From Paenibacillus faecalis (GTDB lineage Bacteria > Bacillota > Bacilli > Paenibacillales > Paenibacillaceae), in the NCBI RefSeq assembly GCF_900289175.1, contig NZ_LT985747.1:3503624-3567623 (forward strand): DNA of 64,000 bases. Reading direction: 5' to 3'. The notes below the pieces were generated by a model. That model was not told the origin of the DNA. It made no database searches and saw nothing but the letters and a program-made list of their open reading frames with translations. Of this stretch, positions 46,379-55,813 are shown in pieces; position 1 is the stretch's first letter, and each line of letters opens with the position of its first letter. A program made the translations under genes and the position numbers.

Positions 46379-47823
46379 TTTTCCACCTCCTCACTAGCTA
46401 AAAAAGCCTCAATAGCAGAGCGACATGGTTTATTTTGTACTTTCATGGGATTGTTTTTGTAATTAAGTAACGGATAAATATGATGTGTCTTAATAGGTTT
46501 AGATTTCAAATGGTTATTAAGGGTTATAGCATGCTTCTTGTTCATTTTTCTTTTGGTATCATTGACTTGAATTATTAATTCAAGCTCATTTAGCTTGGGT
46601 TGTTTAAGAATCACAAAAGCTCCATATCCTTGACTATCATTAATCGCAATTGCCTTCATAATCAACGGTGAAGAAAGCCTATCTTTATTTCTGGGTACAA
46701 GTTGTGTCGTATATGGCTCCCTCTCATTTTTATCATCTCCCTGTTTTTCCTTGTTATCTTTAAAACTCGTTATGATAGGCAAGCCAAACTGCGCTTTTGG
46801 AAATGCAATTTCGTCACTATTTTTAGATATGGTTATTGGATCTTGATGATCTATCTCTGCCATCCCCGTTAGGCGACGAATGGAATCTGCTTCAGGCCAA
46901 TGACTTCTTTTTGGGTTATTAGTATCTTGACCATTAGCCCGCCTGCGAAAATGTTGATATGCATCTATAACTTCTTTCCACGATTTTCCTATCGGGTTCA
47001 AAGTTGGCCGCACTATAATATTCTTGCTCAAAGTCGCCCACTCAGGACATTCCTCATCTAACAACAGCGTTATTTGCTTTTCGCTCAATTCACCATGAAA
47101 CCAATCTTTTACGTCTTTAGCGCTAGAGAATGAGATACTGGGGGAAAATTTATTACAATATAAACTTCCGCAACCTCGACGGGTTCTTGCACCTACACCT
47201 CCAAAATTAATCCATGCCCATAAAGCGGCATGAAGTTCAACTTTCAGTTGATCTACAGTTATGAATGCTTCCTTATCGTCACCTAACTTTATAGGCTGTT
47301 CAATATAGTCAATCAATAACTTGAAATCATATTTAGGGATATAGAAATTGCCTTCTGAATTGTATGGAAATAAAATATACGGATAGTCGTTTACTTCACG
47401 ATCAAGTCTCCACTTTGGTCTTTCATTATTCTTTGCGATATTTCTTGAAACTGGTCTAACGATTGCAGGTTTCGCTTCAACCCATATCTTCACTGCACTA
47501 GGTTGTTTTGTATCTCCGAATATAGCAGTTTCCCGCTTATGCAGTTCTTTAGCATCTTTTGCTTGAGCTCCTCTTGTCGCCCGCCACCAAAATCTCAAGT
47601 GACCTCGAATAGCTGTACTTCTAACCGGAAAATGTTTATCTACATTCCCAGGTACGCTCCCGCCACCGAACATTGGTGTTACCACAGAAATTTTGTAAAC
47701 CTCTCGATTGGATTCAGGAGAGTTCTCTTCACTCAGTAAGCTGTTATACTTGCTTTGTGCCTGCTTTATAACAGATTGTAACTCCCTAATATCAACATCA
47801 GGCTTTCTGGGCTTACTAGACAA
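46291..47823 (-). CDS. cmr1: Type III-B subunit Cmr1 (RAMP)
   Basis: The ~510-residue protein has the Cmr1 pattern ISVVTPMFGGGSVPG, RSTAIRGHLRFWWRATRG, and the glycine-rich NFGGVGARTRRGCGSLY. Cmr1 sits at the 3' end of the crRNA and affects target capture. A TTG at 47823 lies 5 nt after GAGAGGTGG; an ATG at 47841 lacks a site. It is the first gene of the operon. Confidence 0.9.
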   Translation of the reverse strand: MSSKPRKPDVDIRELQSVIKQAQSKYNSLLSEENSPESNREVYKISVVTPMFGGGSVPGNVDKHFPVRSTAIRGHLRFWWRATRGAQAKDAKELHKRETAIFGDTKQPSAVKIWVEAKPAIVRPVSRNIAKNNERPKWRLDREVNDYPYILFPYNSEGNFYIPKYDFKLLIDYIEQPIKLGDDKEAFITVDQLKVELHAALWAWINFGGVGARTRRGCGSLYCNKFSPSISFSSAKDVKDWFHGELSEKQITLLLDEECPEWATLSKNIIVRPTLNPIGKSWKEVIDAYQHFRRRANGQDTNNPKRSHWPEADSIRRLTGMAEIDHQDPITISKNSDEIAFPKAQFGLPIITSFKDNKEKQGDDKNEREPYTTQLVPRNKDRLSSPLIMKAIAINDSQGYGAFVILKQPKLNELELIIQVNDTKRKMNKKHAITLNNHLKSKPIKTHHIYPLLNYKNNPMKVQNKPCRSAIEAFLASEEVEKWKCQGTQNNRCKTYHQKRNNRYNQQPKF

Positions 47824-47887
47824 AATGACCACCTCTCTCATAGCATCTTGATTAGTACTCTTCTGTTATTAGTTTCGGTAAGGACTT

Positions 47888-47931
47888 GATTTTATCAGGA
47901 TTTTGCCAGGACTTTATCAAGATTGATATCC
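47888..47931. promoter_or_regulatory. Four tandem 11-bp repeats upstream of cmr1
   Basis: Units GATTTTATCAG, GATTTTGCCAG, GACTTTATCAA and GATTGATATCC follow each other without gaps at 47888, 47899, 47910 and 47921. The 11-bp period places them on one face of the helix, as for a cooperative regulator. On the minus strand, TTGATA and TGATAA spaced by 17 bp may be part of the cmr1 promoter. From 47932 to 48264 no gene is seen. Confidence 0.5.
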
Positions 47932-48264
47932 CTATATTCGTCGGCCCCCCTTTTGATAGTTAGATACCAAACAAGTGACTTTTATACCCAAGGCTCGCCA
48001 CAAACTAGGTCATATTTCCCATGACTTCAGTAATAATTCGATATAAATACGAAAATTTCCTCTTTTTATTCAAAACTATTGTAGAAAATTGTATAAACAT
48101 TACGAACTGGTATGTTACTCGATTGCCTCTGGCGAGTACTTTCACCAATACGCTTTCTAGAGTTTTTAAAAAAACTGGTATCCATGCCGAGCTATAACGG
48201 TTGTGAATCCTTCTTCAACTATCACCATATAGATAATTCGCACTTTTCTAGGCAATCCGATAAT

Positions 48265-48286
48265 AAAAAAAGGCCTCAACAAGGCC
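48265..48286 (-). terminator. Terminator of the CRISPR array 4 transcript
   Basis: The minus-strand stem GGCCT / AGGCC with a TGTTG loop is followed by TTTTTTT. It lies between the old end of array 4 and the cmr1 promoter and would keep the two transcripts apart. Confidence 0.75.
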
Positions 48287-48406
48287 CTACAAGATGATTA
48301 ACTATATAAAAGTGCTTTATAAAGATTCTTTCGTTAGGACCACTACTAATCCTCTTCCTGCTCAGAGACCAACCCACTCCCCCATCTGATTTATGAAAGT
48401 CAAAAT

Positions 48407-49170
48407 GTTTAAACACATGCTCCAGTTAGAGTGTAACTACCATTAACGCTGTCGATCAGCTTTTTTTTGAAATTTCAATACAGAGCACATCTGGTGCCAC
48501 TTCCAGTAGACCTTTATTATCATTCTGATTCAAACTTTCAATCTACGCACCCGCATAGGGTGCGACGCTACCCTGAAGGGGGGTGTCGCTGTGTCCATTC
48601 TTCTTTCAATCCATGCACCCGCATAGGGTGCGACCAATGTCCTAAACAATATCGATAATCGTCCACAATCTTTCAATCCACGCACCCGCATAGGGTGCGA
48701 CATATTGAGCTGCTGAAAGCATTCCATTGCACGGACTTTCAATCCACGCACCCGCATAGGGTGCGACCGTTGGAGTTTTTGCAGCTGGCTATTAAGTATT
48801 TGCTTTCAATCCACGCACCCGCATAGGGTGCGACGGGCGATACGGCGGCCAGCGACATATTAATCGACTTCTTTCAATCCACGCACCCGCATAGGGTGCG
48901 ACGGGCGATACGGCGGCCAGCGACATATTAATCGACTTCTTTCAATCCACGCACCCGCATAGGGTGCGACGTTTCATCACCCGTCCCCACTTAGGACTGG
49001 TAGGACTTTCAATCCACGCACCCGCATAGGGTGCGACTTAAGGTAGGCGGCGTTTACACGTTGGTCTTCGATGCTTTCAATCCACGCACCCGCATAGGGT
49101 GCGACATAGACCTACTTCGCGTTAAAAAGCACCATGATCTTTCAATCCACGCACCCGCATAGGGTGCGAC
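48407..49170 (-). CRISPR. CRISPR array 4 (10 clear repeats plus 2 decayed copies)
   Basis: Clear repeats begin at 48535, 48603, 48670, 48736, 48803, 48871, 48939, 49006, 49074 and 49139. They start CTTTCAATC rather than ATTTCAATC and have the GCAT loop. Two further copies at ~48407-48437 and 48472-48500 are badly decayed but keep 34-nt spacing. The 36-nt spacer at 48835-48870 is repeated exactly at 48903-48938. Copies at 48535 and 48603 have single changes (CTACGC, CATGC). Confidence 0.96.
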
Positions 49171-49329
49171 TCCGATTTTTCAAATCAAAACAGGTCAAAA
49201 ATCGTATTTTCCTGAGAAACACTAGTTATCAGCACGAATAAACTTCCTATAAATGGTGTGATTTGCAAATGTTATTTGTTTTCGTGGTGCGAATCTCCCG
49301 GGAAATTCATGTTCGCTTCACATTCGCAC
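49171..49329 (-). promoter_or_regulatory. Leader of CRISPR array 4
   Basis: It starts TCCGATTTTTCAAATC at the repeat; the conserved block lies at 49287-49329 (GTGCGAA ... TTCGCAC), 116 nt away. It is close in sequence to the leader of array 2. Confidence 0.8.
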
Positions 49330-49436
49330 TAATTTATAATGAGAGATTAGCAACTAAATAAATCATACCACACATTCATTTTTTCAGTTTAAAATTCCAG
49401 CATAAAGAATAACCCCTTCATCAAACACATCAACCC

Positions 49437-49481
49437 AAAAAGCCCATTCTCACCTGCTCTGCAAGCTAGAATAAGCTTTTT
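49437..49481. terminator. Terminator after the methyltransferase gene
   Basis: The stem AAAAAGC..ATTCT / AGAAT..GCTTTTT has T tracts on both strands and lies ~30 bp beyond the stop at 49507. Confidence 0.7.
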
Positions 49482-49506
49482 AAGGGATATATAATCCAAA
49501 GAACTG

Positions 49507-50112
49507 CTAACTCTTTTTCTTCAGAAGATGAATATACCATTTCAAACCGGAATTATGATTTAACAAGCTTACCTTGTCCACCACATCAAACAATCCGCAC
49601 TGCTCAATCTCTTTAGTCTTATTTTCGACCATTGCATAATCGGGATCGAGGGTATTTTTGTGAGAATATAGGGAGGTTATGATTACACCATCAGGAGTGA
49701 GATGAAGGGAATATTCATTCAGCTTGCTGGGTGCGTTCGGTACATACTGCAATGATTCATTAAAAATGATAACATCATATTTTCGGGAGGGAACATACTG
49801 ATTAATATCACCACAATGAAAAACAGCCTCTGTTGTTTTACTAGACGCCAGCATGATCGCTTCTTTCGAGATGTCCACACCTGTATAGTGCTTCTTCTCG
49901 CTGTCTGTAAGCATATCGTACAAAATGCCAGTACCGCATCCCATATCCAAAATCCCTTGCTTTGCAACAAACTTTCTTATGTACCCGTAAACAATCGCAT
50001 ACCTGGCATATTCCGAAATATCCGATAAATAGTCCCACATGTTAGATCTGTACTCTTCGTCCCATTGCTGTTGACTGCTTTCAATATAATCCTGATCTTT
50101 CGTATTTTCCAC
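49507..50112 (-). CDS. Class I SAM-dependent methyltransferase
   Basis: The ~201-residue protein has SAM motif I ILDMGCGTGILYDML, motif II VDISKEAI, and the motif IV region YDVIIFNESLQYVPN. It lies between CRISPR leader 4 and the Nudix-methyltransferase gene. A GTG at 50112 follows GGGAGG by 8 nt, so the frame up to 50160 is probably not translated. The substrate is unknown. Confidence 0.85.
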   Translation of the reverse strand: MENTKDQDYIESSQQQWDEEYRSNMWDYLSDISEYARYAIVYGYIRKFVAKQGILDMGCGTGILYDMLTDSEKKHYTGVDISKEAIMLASSKTTEAVFHCGDINQYVPSRKYDVIIFNESLQYVPNAPSKLNEYSLHLTPDGVIITSLYSHKNTLDPDYAMVENKTKEIEQCGLFDVVDKVSLLNHNSGLKWYIHLLKKKS

Positions 50113-50289
50113 TCTCGATTCCTCCCACAATTTAAGATAAATATACGGCAAAGAAATCATAATACAAAAAAATGACGACGCAGCAGTTAAAGCAAACTCG
50201 CAATCTTTTTCTTCTTTATAATAGTATTTGAGTTATTTTATGTCAATTATTTCAAATGAGACAGTCAAATATGATATATTACTCAGAAA

Positions 50290-50335
50290 AAAACACACCG
50301 CGAAAAAGCAATTTTTCCTTTTTACACGATGTGAA
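50290..50335 (-). terminator. Terminator after the Nudix-methyltransferase gene
   Basis: Minus-strand CACATCG ... CGCGGTGTG with an inner AAAAAG/CTTTTT hairpin is followed by TTTTTTT, about 20 bp beyond the stop. Confidence 0.7.
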
Positions 50336-50355
50336 TTGATTTAAAAAGAAGCTAT

Positions 50356-51426
50356 TTACTTTCTTAATCTTATCGCTTGAAAATGCGGCTTCCCCTCACC
50401 CATAAAACGTGTGTGAAAGTCTTCCACTTGAAAATAATCTAGGACAATCCGCAAAATCTCTTCATCTGGATACATAGCAAAATATCGCTTAGGCTCGTAA
50501 GTATCTTGTTCCCATACTCCATCTACCGATATGCCTCCATACAACCCTAAATAAAGCAGGCCGTCAGGTTTCATTACACGCCTAATCTCGGCGAGTACAT
50601 CAGCAATCTGTGACTTTGGAACATGAAGGAGACAATTCATTGCGTACACTGCATCAAAAACTTCATCAGCAAACTTCAATTGGTAAAGATCCATAACTAT
50701 CGCGTGAAGGCCTTTTTGTTGACATAAACGAACCATTTCTTCCGACATATCAATCGCGGTTACATCCAAGCCATGCTGCTGAAAGTATAGGCTGTCCCTT
50801 CCTGGACCGGCACCAATTTCAAGCACGTTATGAATACGGCTGGCTCGAAATGCCTGCAATACTTTCTTCCGCTCTTCTACCTTCCAATCTTCCAATTCCA
50901 TTGTATCTCTGAATTCGGCTTGGTGATTGTAAGCTTGCTTGAGATCATTTTTGATGTCTACCGCAGCAGTCACTTTCCGATCCGAGAGAGCCCCTTTGTC
51001 CAATATATTCTGAGCTGCCAGATTTCCTTCTCCCACGATCTTCTGCTCCTTCACCAGCATCTCCACAAATTTCATATCCGCAGGTGCGAACACAAACGCT
51101 CCGAGTTCAGAGCGCTCTACCCACCGAAACTCATCATGATCAACAAGCTGGATGGTTCCTTTAATATAATAAGCTTTGTATGCAATCAGCCGGATATGAA
51201 CTTCACCGTAATGATGATCATGGCTTTCAAAACAGGCGTAGGGCTCGATTTCAATCTTCATTTCCTCTTGAAGCTCACGCTTTAAACACGCTTCAGGAGA
51301 TTCCCCCGCTTCCAGCTTACCGCCCGGAAACTCCCACAACCCAGCCTGCGACTTCCCGGGCCGTTTTCTCGCAATCAAAATCTGTCCCTGATCATTTTCG
51401 ATAATCGCCGCCGCAACCTCTATCAA
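50356..51426 (-). CDS. Fusion of a MutT-like Nudix hydrolase with a SAM-dependent methyltransferase
   Basis: Of 356 residues, the first ~130 are a MutT-type Nudix domain with an intact Nudix box GGKLEAGESPEACLKRELQE followed by EM. From ~165 a class I methyltransferase follows with VLEIGAGPGRDSLYFQ, VTAIDMSEEM and a motif IV AMNCLLHVP. The first half would hydrolyse oxidised or modified nucleoside triphosphates; the methyl acceptor of the second is unknown. The TTG at 51426 follows GGGGGG. The gene is flanked by two CRISPR arrays; a role in nucleotide-based defence is possible but not shown. Confidence 0.87.
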   Translation of the reverse strand: MIEVAAAIIENDQGQILIARKRPGKSQAGLWEFPGGKLEAGESPEACLKRELQEEMKIEIEPYACFESHDHHYGEVHIRLIAYKAYYIKGTIQLVDHDEFRWVERSELGAFVFAPADMKFVEMLVKEQKIVGEGNLAAQNILDKGALSDRKVTAAVDIKNDLKQAYNHQAEFRDTMELEDWKVEERKKVLQAFRASRIHNVLEIGAGPGRDSLYFQQHGLDVTAIDMSEEMVRLCQQKGLHAIVMDLYQLKFADEVFDAVYAMNCLLHVPKSQIADVLAEIRRVMKPDGLLYLGLYGGISVDGVWEQDTYEPKRYFAMYPDEEILRIVLDYFQVEDFHTRFMGEGKPHFQAIRLRK

Positions 51427-51622
51427 ATATAATCCCCCCTTGTGTAATAACTTTATTTTGTATGAAACAGTAGTGGAAAAATAATCAACTTATATTATGT
51501 ACTAAGATCATATCAGCTAAGTTTTATCTAGCAAATAACCACTTCTATATAAATGCCAATCCTCAAAAGTTTCAGTTGTCTGCTTTTAAAATCAAATGAG
51601 TACACGGGTATCAGTTATATTT

Positions 51623-51857
51623 ATTTTTTTCCAAGCACACATATAGGGTACGACGATTACGGAGTTAATCTCCGAGATGATCCTGATGTATTTCAATCCA
51701 CGCACCCGCATAGGGTGCGACGAAGTATCAATGGTCAGATGCTGACGATTTAGGCGATTTCAATCCACGCACCCACATAGGGTGCGACAAGGTTAACTCT
51801 CCCGGCTTAGACAAAGCACCCGGCGATTTCAATCCACGCACCCACATAGGGTGCGAC
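51623..51857 (-). CRISPR. CRISPR array 5 (4 repeats, 3 spacers)
   Basis: Repeats begin at ~51623 (degenerate), 51690 (GCAT loop), 51757 and 51826 (ACAT loop). Spacers are ~35 nt. This is the array in the place normally found downstream of cas1-cas2 in I-C loci. The newer repeats share the ACAT variant with array 6. Confidence 0.95.
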
Positions 51858-52021
51858 TCCGATTTTCAGTCAAAAAATCACGAAAAATCGATTTTACATT
51901 CAAATGTTTCCCGTCTATTAAAACAAAACCCAAAATAAACCAAGTATATTTTGTTGTAAAACCAAATATATGTTATTTTTCTGGTGCGAATCCCCCGGGC
52001 TTTCATGTTCGCTTGGGGAAC
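51858..52021 (-). promoter_or_regulatory. Leader of CRISPR array 5
   Basis: It starts TCCGATTTTCAGTC as in array 6, with the conserved block at 51984-52021 (GTGCGAATCCCCCGGG then CATGTTCGCTTGGGG). The final GCAC arm is lost, and the GNAT gene begins close by, so the upstream end of the leader may have been cut by a rearrangement. Confidence 0.75.
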
Positions 52022-52071
52022 AAATAACTATAAAACCTTGTTCCAGGCCCATTAAATGCGACCGAATCAAT

Positions 52072-52518
52072 TTATAATTTCAACACATACAATTCTTCGT
52101 CATCCCGTATTTCCCCGGTATTTATAAACCCGAAAGATTCATACACATGTTTACCTTTTGTATTCTCAGCTACGATAGATAAATAAATCTCCTTGCAGCC
52201 AAATTGATTTTTCATTTCTTCGATAATCAACGATAAAGCCTGCTTACCATAGCCATTTCCCTGGAATTTTATATCAATCATAAATCTGCACAGTTCATAG
52301 GAGTTGCTTTCTTCCGAGAATCCATACATAGCAAATCCAATTAACTCACCTGTATGCTCAATCGCTTTTATTGTCCAACTTCCTTCAAAAAATGACTGTG
52401 CAAATGAATATGCATTAGAAGCAACAAATTCCTCATCGAGCGTAAGTTGATTATCCTTATTTGTAGTCAAGAGTATGACTTTTTCCCAATTTTCTTTTGT
52501 TATTTCAACAAGTCTCAT
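52072..52518 (-). CDS. GNAT N-acetyltransferase (BltD/PaiA-like)
   Basis: The 148-residue protein has the acetyl-CoA loop FQGNGYGKQAL and the C-terminal NTKGKHVYESFGF, close to spermine/spermidine-type acetyltransferases. It starts after AAGGAGAG. It sits exactly where cas1 (3' part) and cas2 would be expected, between the cas1 fragment and the leader of array 5, and probably arrived with the deletion. Confidence 0.87.
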   Translation of the reverse strand: MRLVEITKENWEKVILLTTNKDNQLTLDEEFVASNAYSFAQSFFEGSWTIKAIEHTGELIGFAMYGFSEESNSYELCRFMIDIKFQGNGYGKQALSLIIEEMKNQFGCKEIYLSIVAENTKGKHVYESFGFINTGEIRDDEELYVLKL

Positions 52519-52546
52519 GCATTTATTCTCTCCTTAAACTCATTTT

Positions 52547-52948
52547 TTAAATTCCGACTTTTTCATAATCAGGTGAGAATTCTACGCACCACTTGCTATC
52601 ATAAACTGAATTTGCATACCTAGCAGACAGCACCTCATCCTCCGAAACGAGAGACTGCTTCTTCCGTAAAACGACATTGCCCTTACTGACGCCAATGACT
52701 CTGGCCAAAAATCGGCCGTTCATCGTCATGAAAACAATCGAGATGTTGCGATCCGCATAATACCCCATTAATGCGGGGCTTGCCCCTGTATAACCAAAAG
52801 CAACGATCGATTCCAGATTATGCAGCGGAAGACGGCCAAGCTTTTCCTGATCTTTTAACAGGACAATATTGTCTCCATCCAGCGATAGGTACACATCCGG
52901 CTGGGTAATAAACAATGTATTTGCTGTTCGATATGAATGAGTGCCCAT
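52547..52948 (-). pseudogene. cas1: cas1 fragment (type I-C), C-terminal catalytic part missing
   Basis: The frame encodes the Cas1 N-terminal beta domain (TLFITQPDVYLSLDGDNIVL, LPLHNLESIVAFGYTGASPA, NGRFLARVIGVSKGNVVLRK) and then decays (YDSKWCVEFSPDYEKVGI) before a stop. About 130 residues remain of ~340. All metal-binding residues of the catalytic lobe (Glu, His, Asp) are absent. The native start codon is also lost, because the 5' end is fused to cas4. It cannot integrate spacers. Confidence 0.9.
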
Positions 52949-53019
52949 TGCCTTTTACAAAACTCAAAATGCTGTATGCCCGAGAGCATCAAAAAATCGT
53001 CTTCCCGATTACTGTCCAT
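52921..53019 (-). pseudogene. cas4: cas4 remnant (first ~33 codons)
   Basis: From an ATG at 53019 that overlaps the cas7c end (ATGGACAGTAA), the frame reads DDFLMLSGIQHFEFCKRQWA then LIHIEQQ, the Cas4 N terminus with its first cluster Cys (C21). Cas1 sequence then begins in another frame. The remaining ~190 codons, including the nuclease core and the other three Cys, are deleted. Confidence 0.88.
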
Positions 53020-53869
53020 CCAGAGCTTCAACCTTCAACCCATCTAATTCCTGCACTTCAATCGCATAGTCTTCATACGATCTTGGTTCATCGGTCTTGG
53101 ACGTAACACTTAAAGATCGGTGCACCTTGGCCGAAGAGTATTGGCCTAATTTGGAGTTATGCTCCCACCAGTACACTTTATGCACTTCCATGCTGCCATC
53201 CGGTCTCGCTGAAGACAGATCATTTTCAAAAAGAGTACAAAGTGCCTGTTTGATTTTCTCCGCATCCTCATTTGTAAATCCAGTTTTCTCAGCTAATTGT
53301 GTATTGATGCTGCCGTAGAATACATACAAGCCAAAATCCACCCGATGCTTCATCCCCATCGTATCCGATCCCCGATCCTTGCCCGGTTCGGAATTGACAC
53401 TCTTCGTGATCTGCATGCTGCTTATATCAATCGGATCGACACTTCTGGCCGTATGAATGGATACCGGTCCCCGAACACCCACCGAAACACCACCGGAGCC
53501 TGAGCCTTTAAAAGCAAACACCTGACCAAAGCTGCGGACATCCATCCACTCCTGACAAGCCATTCTGGCAAATTCATCACCAGATACAGATTTCGCCTTC
53601 ATCATCTTACCTAGCTCGGCATGTCCCTCTGCACGCTCTCGCAAGCTGTTATATTCATCGTTTTTTCGATCATTGGATTGTACAAAAATAGCTTCGCCCA
53701 TATCCTGCAAGCGGTTTCTAATCTTGCGCTTAATGGCGACATCCGAAATTTCTCCGTACCCGTCGTAATTCTGTCTGGGACGGTTTCCGTTCAACGGGTC
53801 TCCATTCGGGTTCGCGCTACGCACAGATAAAATAACAGCAAAATCAATTTTATGATCCAAGCTGCTCAT
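53009..53869 (-). CDS. cas7c: Type I-C Cascade backbone Cas7c (Csd2)
   Basis: The 286-residue protein has the Csd2 signature FAVILSVRSANPNGDPLNGN, then RPRQNYDGYGEISDVAIKRK and FGQVFAFKGSGSGGVSVGVR. Seven copies coat the crRNA in type I-C. The ATG at 53869 lies 8 nt after AAGGAG. It follows cas8c with a 12-bp gap. Confidence 0.96.
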   Translation of the reverse strand: MSSLDHKIDFAVILSVRSANPNGDPLNGNRPRQNYDGYGEISDVAIKRKIRNRLQDMGEAIFVQSNDRKNDEYNSLRERAEGHAELGKMMKAKSVSGDEFARMACQEWMDVRSFGQVFAFKGSGSGGVSVGVRGPVSIHTARSVDPIDISSMQITKSVNSEPGKDRGSDTMGMKHRVDFGLYVFYGSINTQLAEKTGFTNEDAEKIKQALCTLFENDLSSARPDGSMEVHKVYWWEHNSKLGQYSSAKVHRSLSVTSKTDEPRSYEDYAIEVQELDGLKVEALDGQ

Positions 53870-53881
53870 TTTCATCACTCC

Positions 53882-55813
53882 TTATTCGTTTGAGGTTTCC
53901 GATGCCGAGGCATCTTCAGATTTTTGTTTCTTCTGATAAAGTTCATGACGCTGACTGTAAAGACCGAGCAAATATTTTCCGGATAAAGGTTTGTTATTAA
54001 AATCTCCAGGTTTGAAGGTACTACCAATTTCATCTATAATCTTGGTCCAATAGACAGCATCTCTGCCCAAACGAGCCTGATACGGCTGAAGTGCTGCCTG
54101 AATCACTTGCCAGGTTCGTTCAGGATGCTTGGCAAAAGCATTCATATAACGAATCGCATTGGTCGCCCGCTTCTCATCACCTAAAGCTCGCCGTTCAAGT
54201 ACATCCGCAACCGCCAGCATCCGTCCAAACAGATAACTGCGGTCATCGTTATTCACATCCAGTGCCAATTCAAGTCCCTCCTGCCGATCCTTCAGATCTT
54301 TGTTAATCAATGCACACGCAATGCTTAGCGTTTTCTCCCACTCCCAGGACTCCATAGATACCGGATTACTGGCGCGGTTATATACGCTGTTGATAACATC
54401 CTTCGGCACTTTCATGCCATCTACAATACATGGGAGCATACGCTCCATGAATCCTTTGACCAGTTTGTCGCTGGCCCGCGGCCCATAAGCTGTAAAGGCG
54501 ATATCCTTTGTTGAGGGCGCTCCGTAAAATTGCACAAAATCCCCTTGCTCATTTTTTCGGTAACGATGAAGCCAAGCGCATGAGAGATGCCAATTCTTCA
54601 ACCTGTCCAAAAAGATTTCCATGTTTAAATTGCGGTAATACAGCACAGCCATGCGCCCAGTCGTAGCTGAATCCAGAATCATCAAATTGGCCTCAGACTG
54701 CAAAAAATGCTCCGATTCAGAAGCAATTTTATTTCGGTATCCATCCAAAGCTTTGGCCAATTCATTCGCCAGCGTTGTATTTGTATTGGATTTGAGCTCA
54801 ACAACCAGACTCGCCTCGGGATCAAGAGCAAAGGTATCCTCCGCAGGATCGGGCAGATCAAGCACCTTATTTCCCCATATCAGAAACACCCGTTGATCGA
54901 TGCTCTTTCCTTGACGATGGATAAGCCATTTCAAGGCATTGTGTGCTTTTTGCGACACATCATAGCTGATGCTGGCAGCGTCCCTGCTGTGAGCAAACCG
55001 TCCGCGAAACGTAAATCCGGACGTATCGTTGGCCGAGATCAGCTTGGCTTTATCTGCCGCATGGCGAATCTTGTTCGCATGCCGCTCCGTACTCGGCAGT
55101 GTTTGTCCAGTAACATAACAGATATCCTCATCTCCGAGTCGTTCCTGGTAATAGCGAATAAACGAATCATACATCTCCCGATCCTTCCATACTTCGGTCA
55201 GGATTCGGTCCGGTGAATACACCGTAAATCGAATAAATGCACTCGTCTGATCACCCGTCACCGCACTAAAAATAGCCGGCTTTACAGGGTATAGCTCTGC
55301 ATATTTGTCGTTCCATTTTTCAATCAGTCGGTTCTCTTGATCCACTGCCAAAGTATTTTTATAAGCTACTAAGTCGTGAATGAGCGTTCTTTTGCTTAAG
55401 TAACGATAAATGCTTTTCACCTTGGGATGTGCATGTCTGGATTCCGCCCAGCTCTGCAGTTCTTTTATGTAGGTTGCAAAAGGCTCCTCCCCCTTGATCT
55501 TTCCACCGTATTGAGCGTAGTCTCCAGCTACATAACTCAGCTTGTCATGCAGCGGATAGGGGGCGATAACCGATCCTGCCCGGCTTGCAGATTTTTCCGT
55601 ACTCGGGATCAGGGTACTCATTTCTTTTTTATCCACAATCACCTTGGCAGAATGAAACTCCCCAGCTTCGGTAACAGACACTTCTATTTGAGCATTCTGG
55701 GTCGTATGGGAGATGGGAAGCAGTGTATACTCACGCTCAAACCTAACTTCAATCTCGCCCACTCGATCCAGATTGGACTCATAAGTTTCATATAATTTCA
55801 AAAGCCAGCTCAT
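53882..55813 (-). CDS. cas8c: Type I-C large subunit Cas8c (Csd1)
   Basis: The 643-residue protein matches Csd1 in [36 protein letters not shown] and [20 protein letters not shown], the last near the C terminus. Cas8c recognises the PAM and initiates R-loop formation; an internal start near the C terminus commonly supplies the Cas11c small subunit, but I did not locate one here. The start at 55813 overlaps the cas5c stop by ATGA and follows GGAGGG. Confidence 0.95.
   Translation of the reverse strand: MSWLLKLYETYESNLDRVGEIEVRFEREYTLLPISHTTQNAQIEVSVTEAGEFHSAKVIVDKKEMSTLIPSTEKSASRAGSVIAPYPLHDKLSYVAGDYAQYGGKIKGEEPFATYIKELQSWAESRHAHPKVKSIYRYLSKRTLIHDLVAYKNTLAVDQENRLIEKWNDKYAELYPVKPAIFSAVTGDQTSAFIRFTVYSPDRILTEVWKDREMYDSFIRYYQERLGDEDICYVTGQTLPSTERHANKIRHAADKAKLISANDTSGFTFRGRFAHSRDAASISYDVSQKAHNALKWLIHRQGKSIDQRVFLIWGNKVLDLPDPAEDTFALDPEASLVVELKSNTNTTLANELAKALDGYRNKIASESEHFLQSEANLMILDSATTGRMAVLYYRNLNMEIFLDRLKNWHLSCAWLHRYRKNEQGDFVQFYGAPSTKDIAFTAYGPRASDKLVKGFMERMLPCIVDGMKVPKDVINSVYNRASNPVSMESWEWEKTLSIACALINKDLKDRQEGLELALDVNNDDRSYLFGRMLAVADVLERRALGDEKRATNAIRYMNAFAKHPERTWQVIQAALQPYQARLGRDAVYWTKIIDEIGSTFKPGDFNNKPLSGKYLLGLYSQRHELYQKKQKSEDASASETSNE

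Noticed and set aside
52019..52546. Possible cas2 downstream of the cas1 fragment
   Set aside because: All frames between the fragment and array 5 were considered; the only good one is a GNAT acetyltransferase and no Cas2-like ferredoxin-fold sequence is visible.
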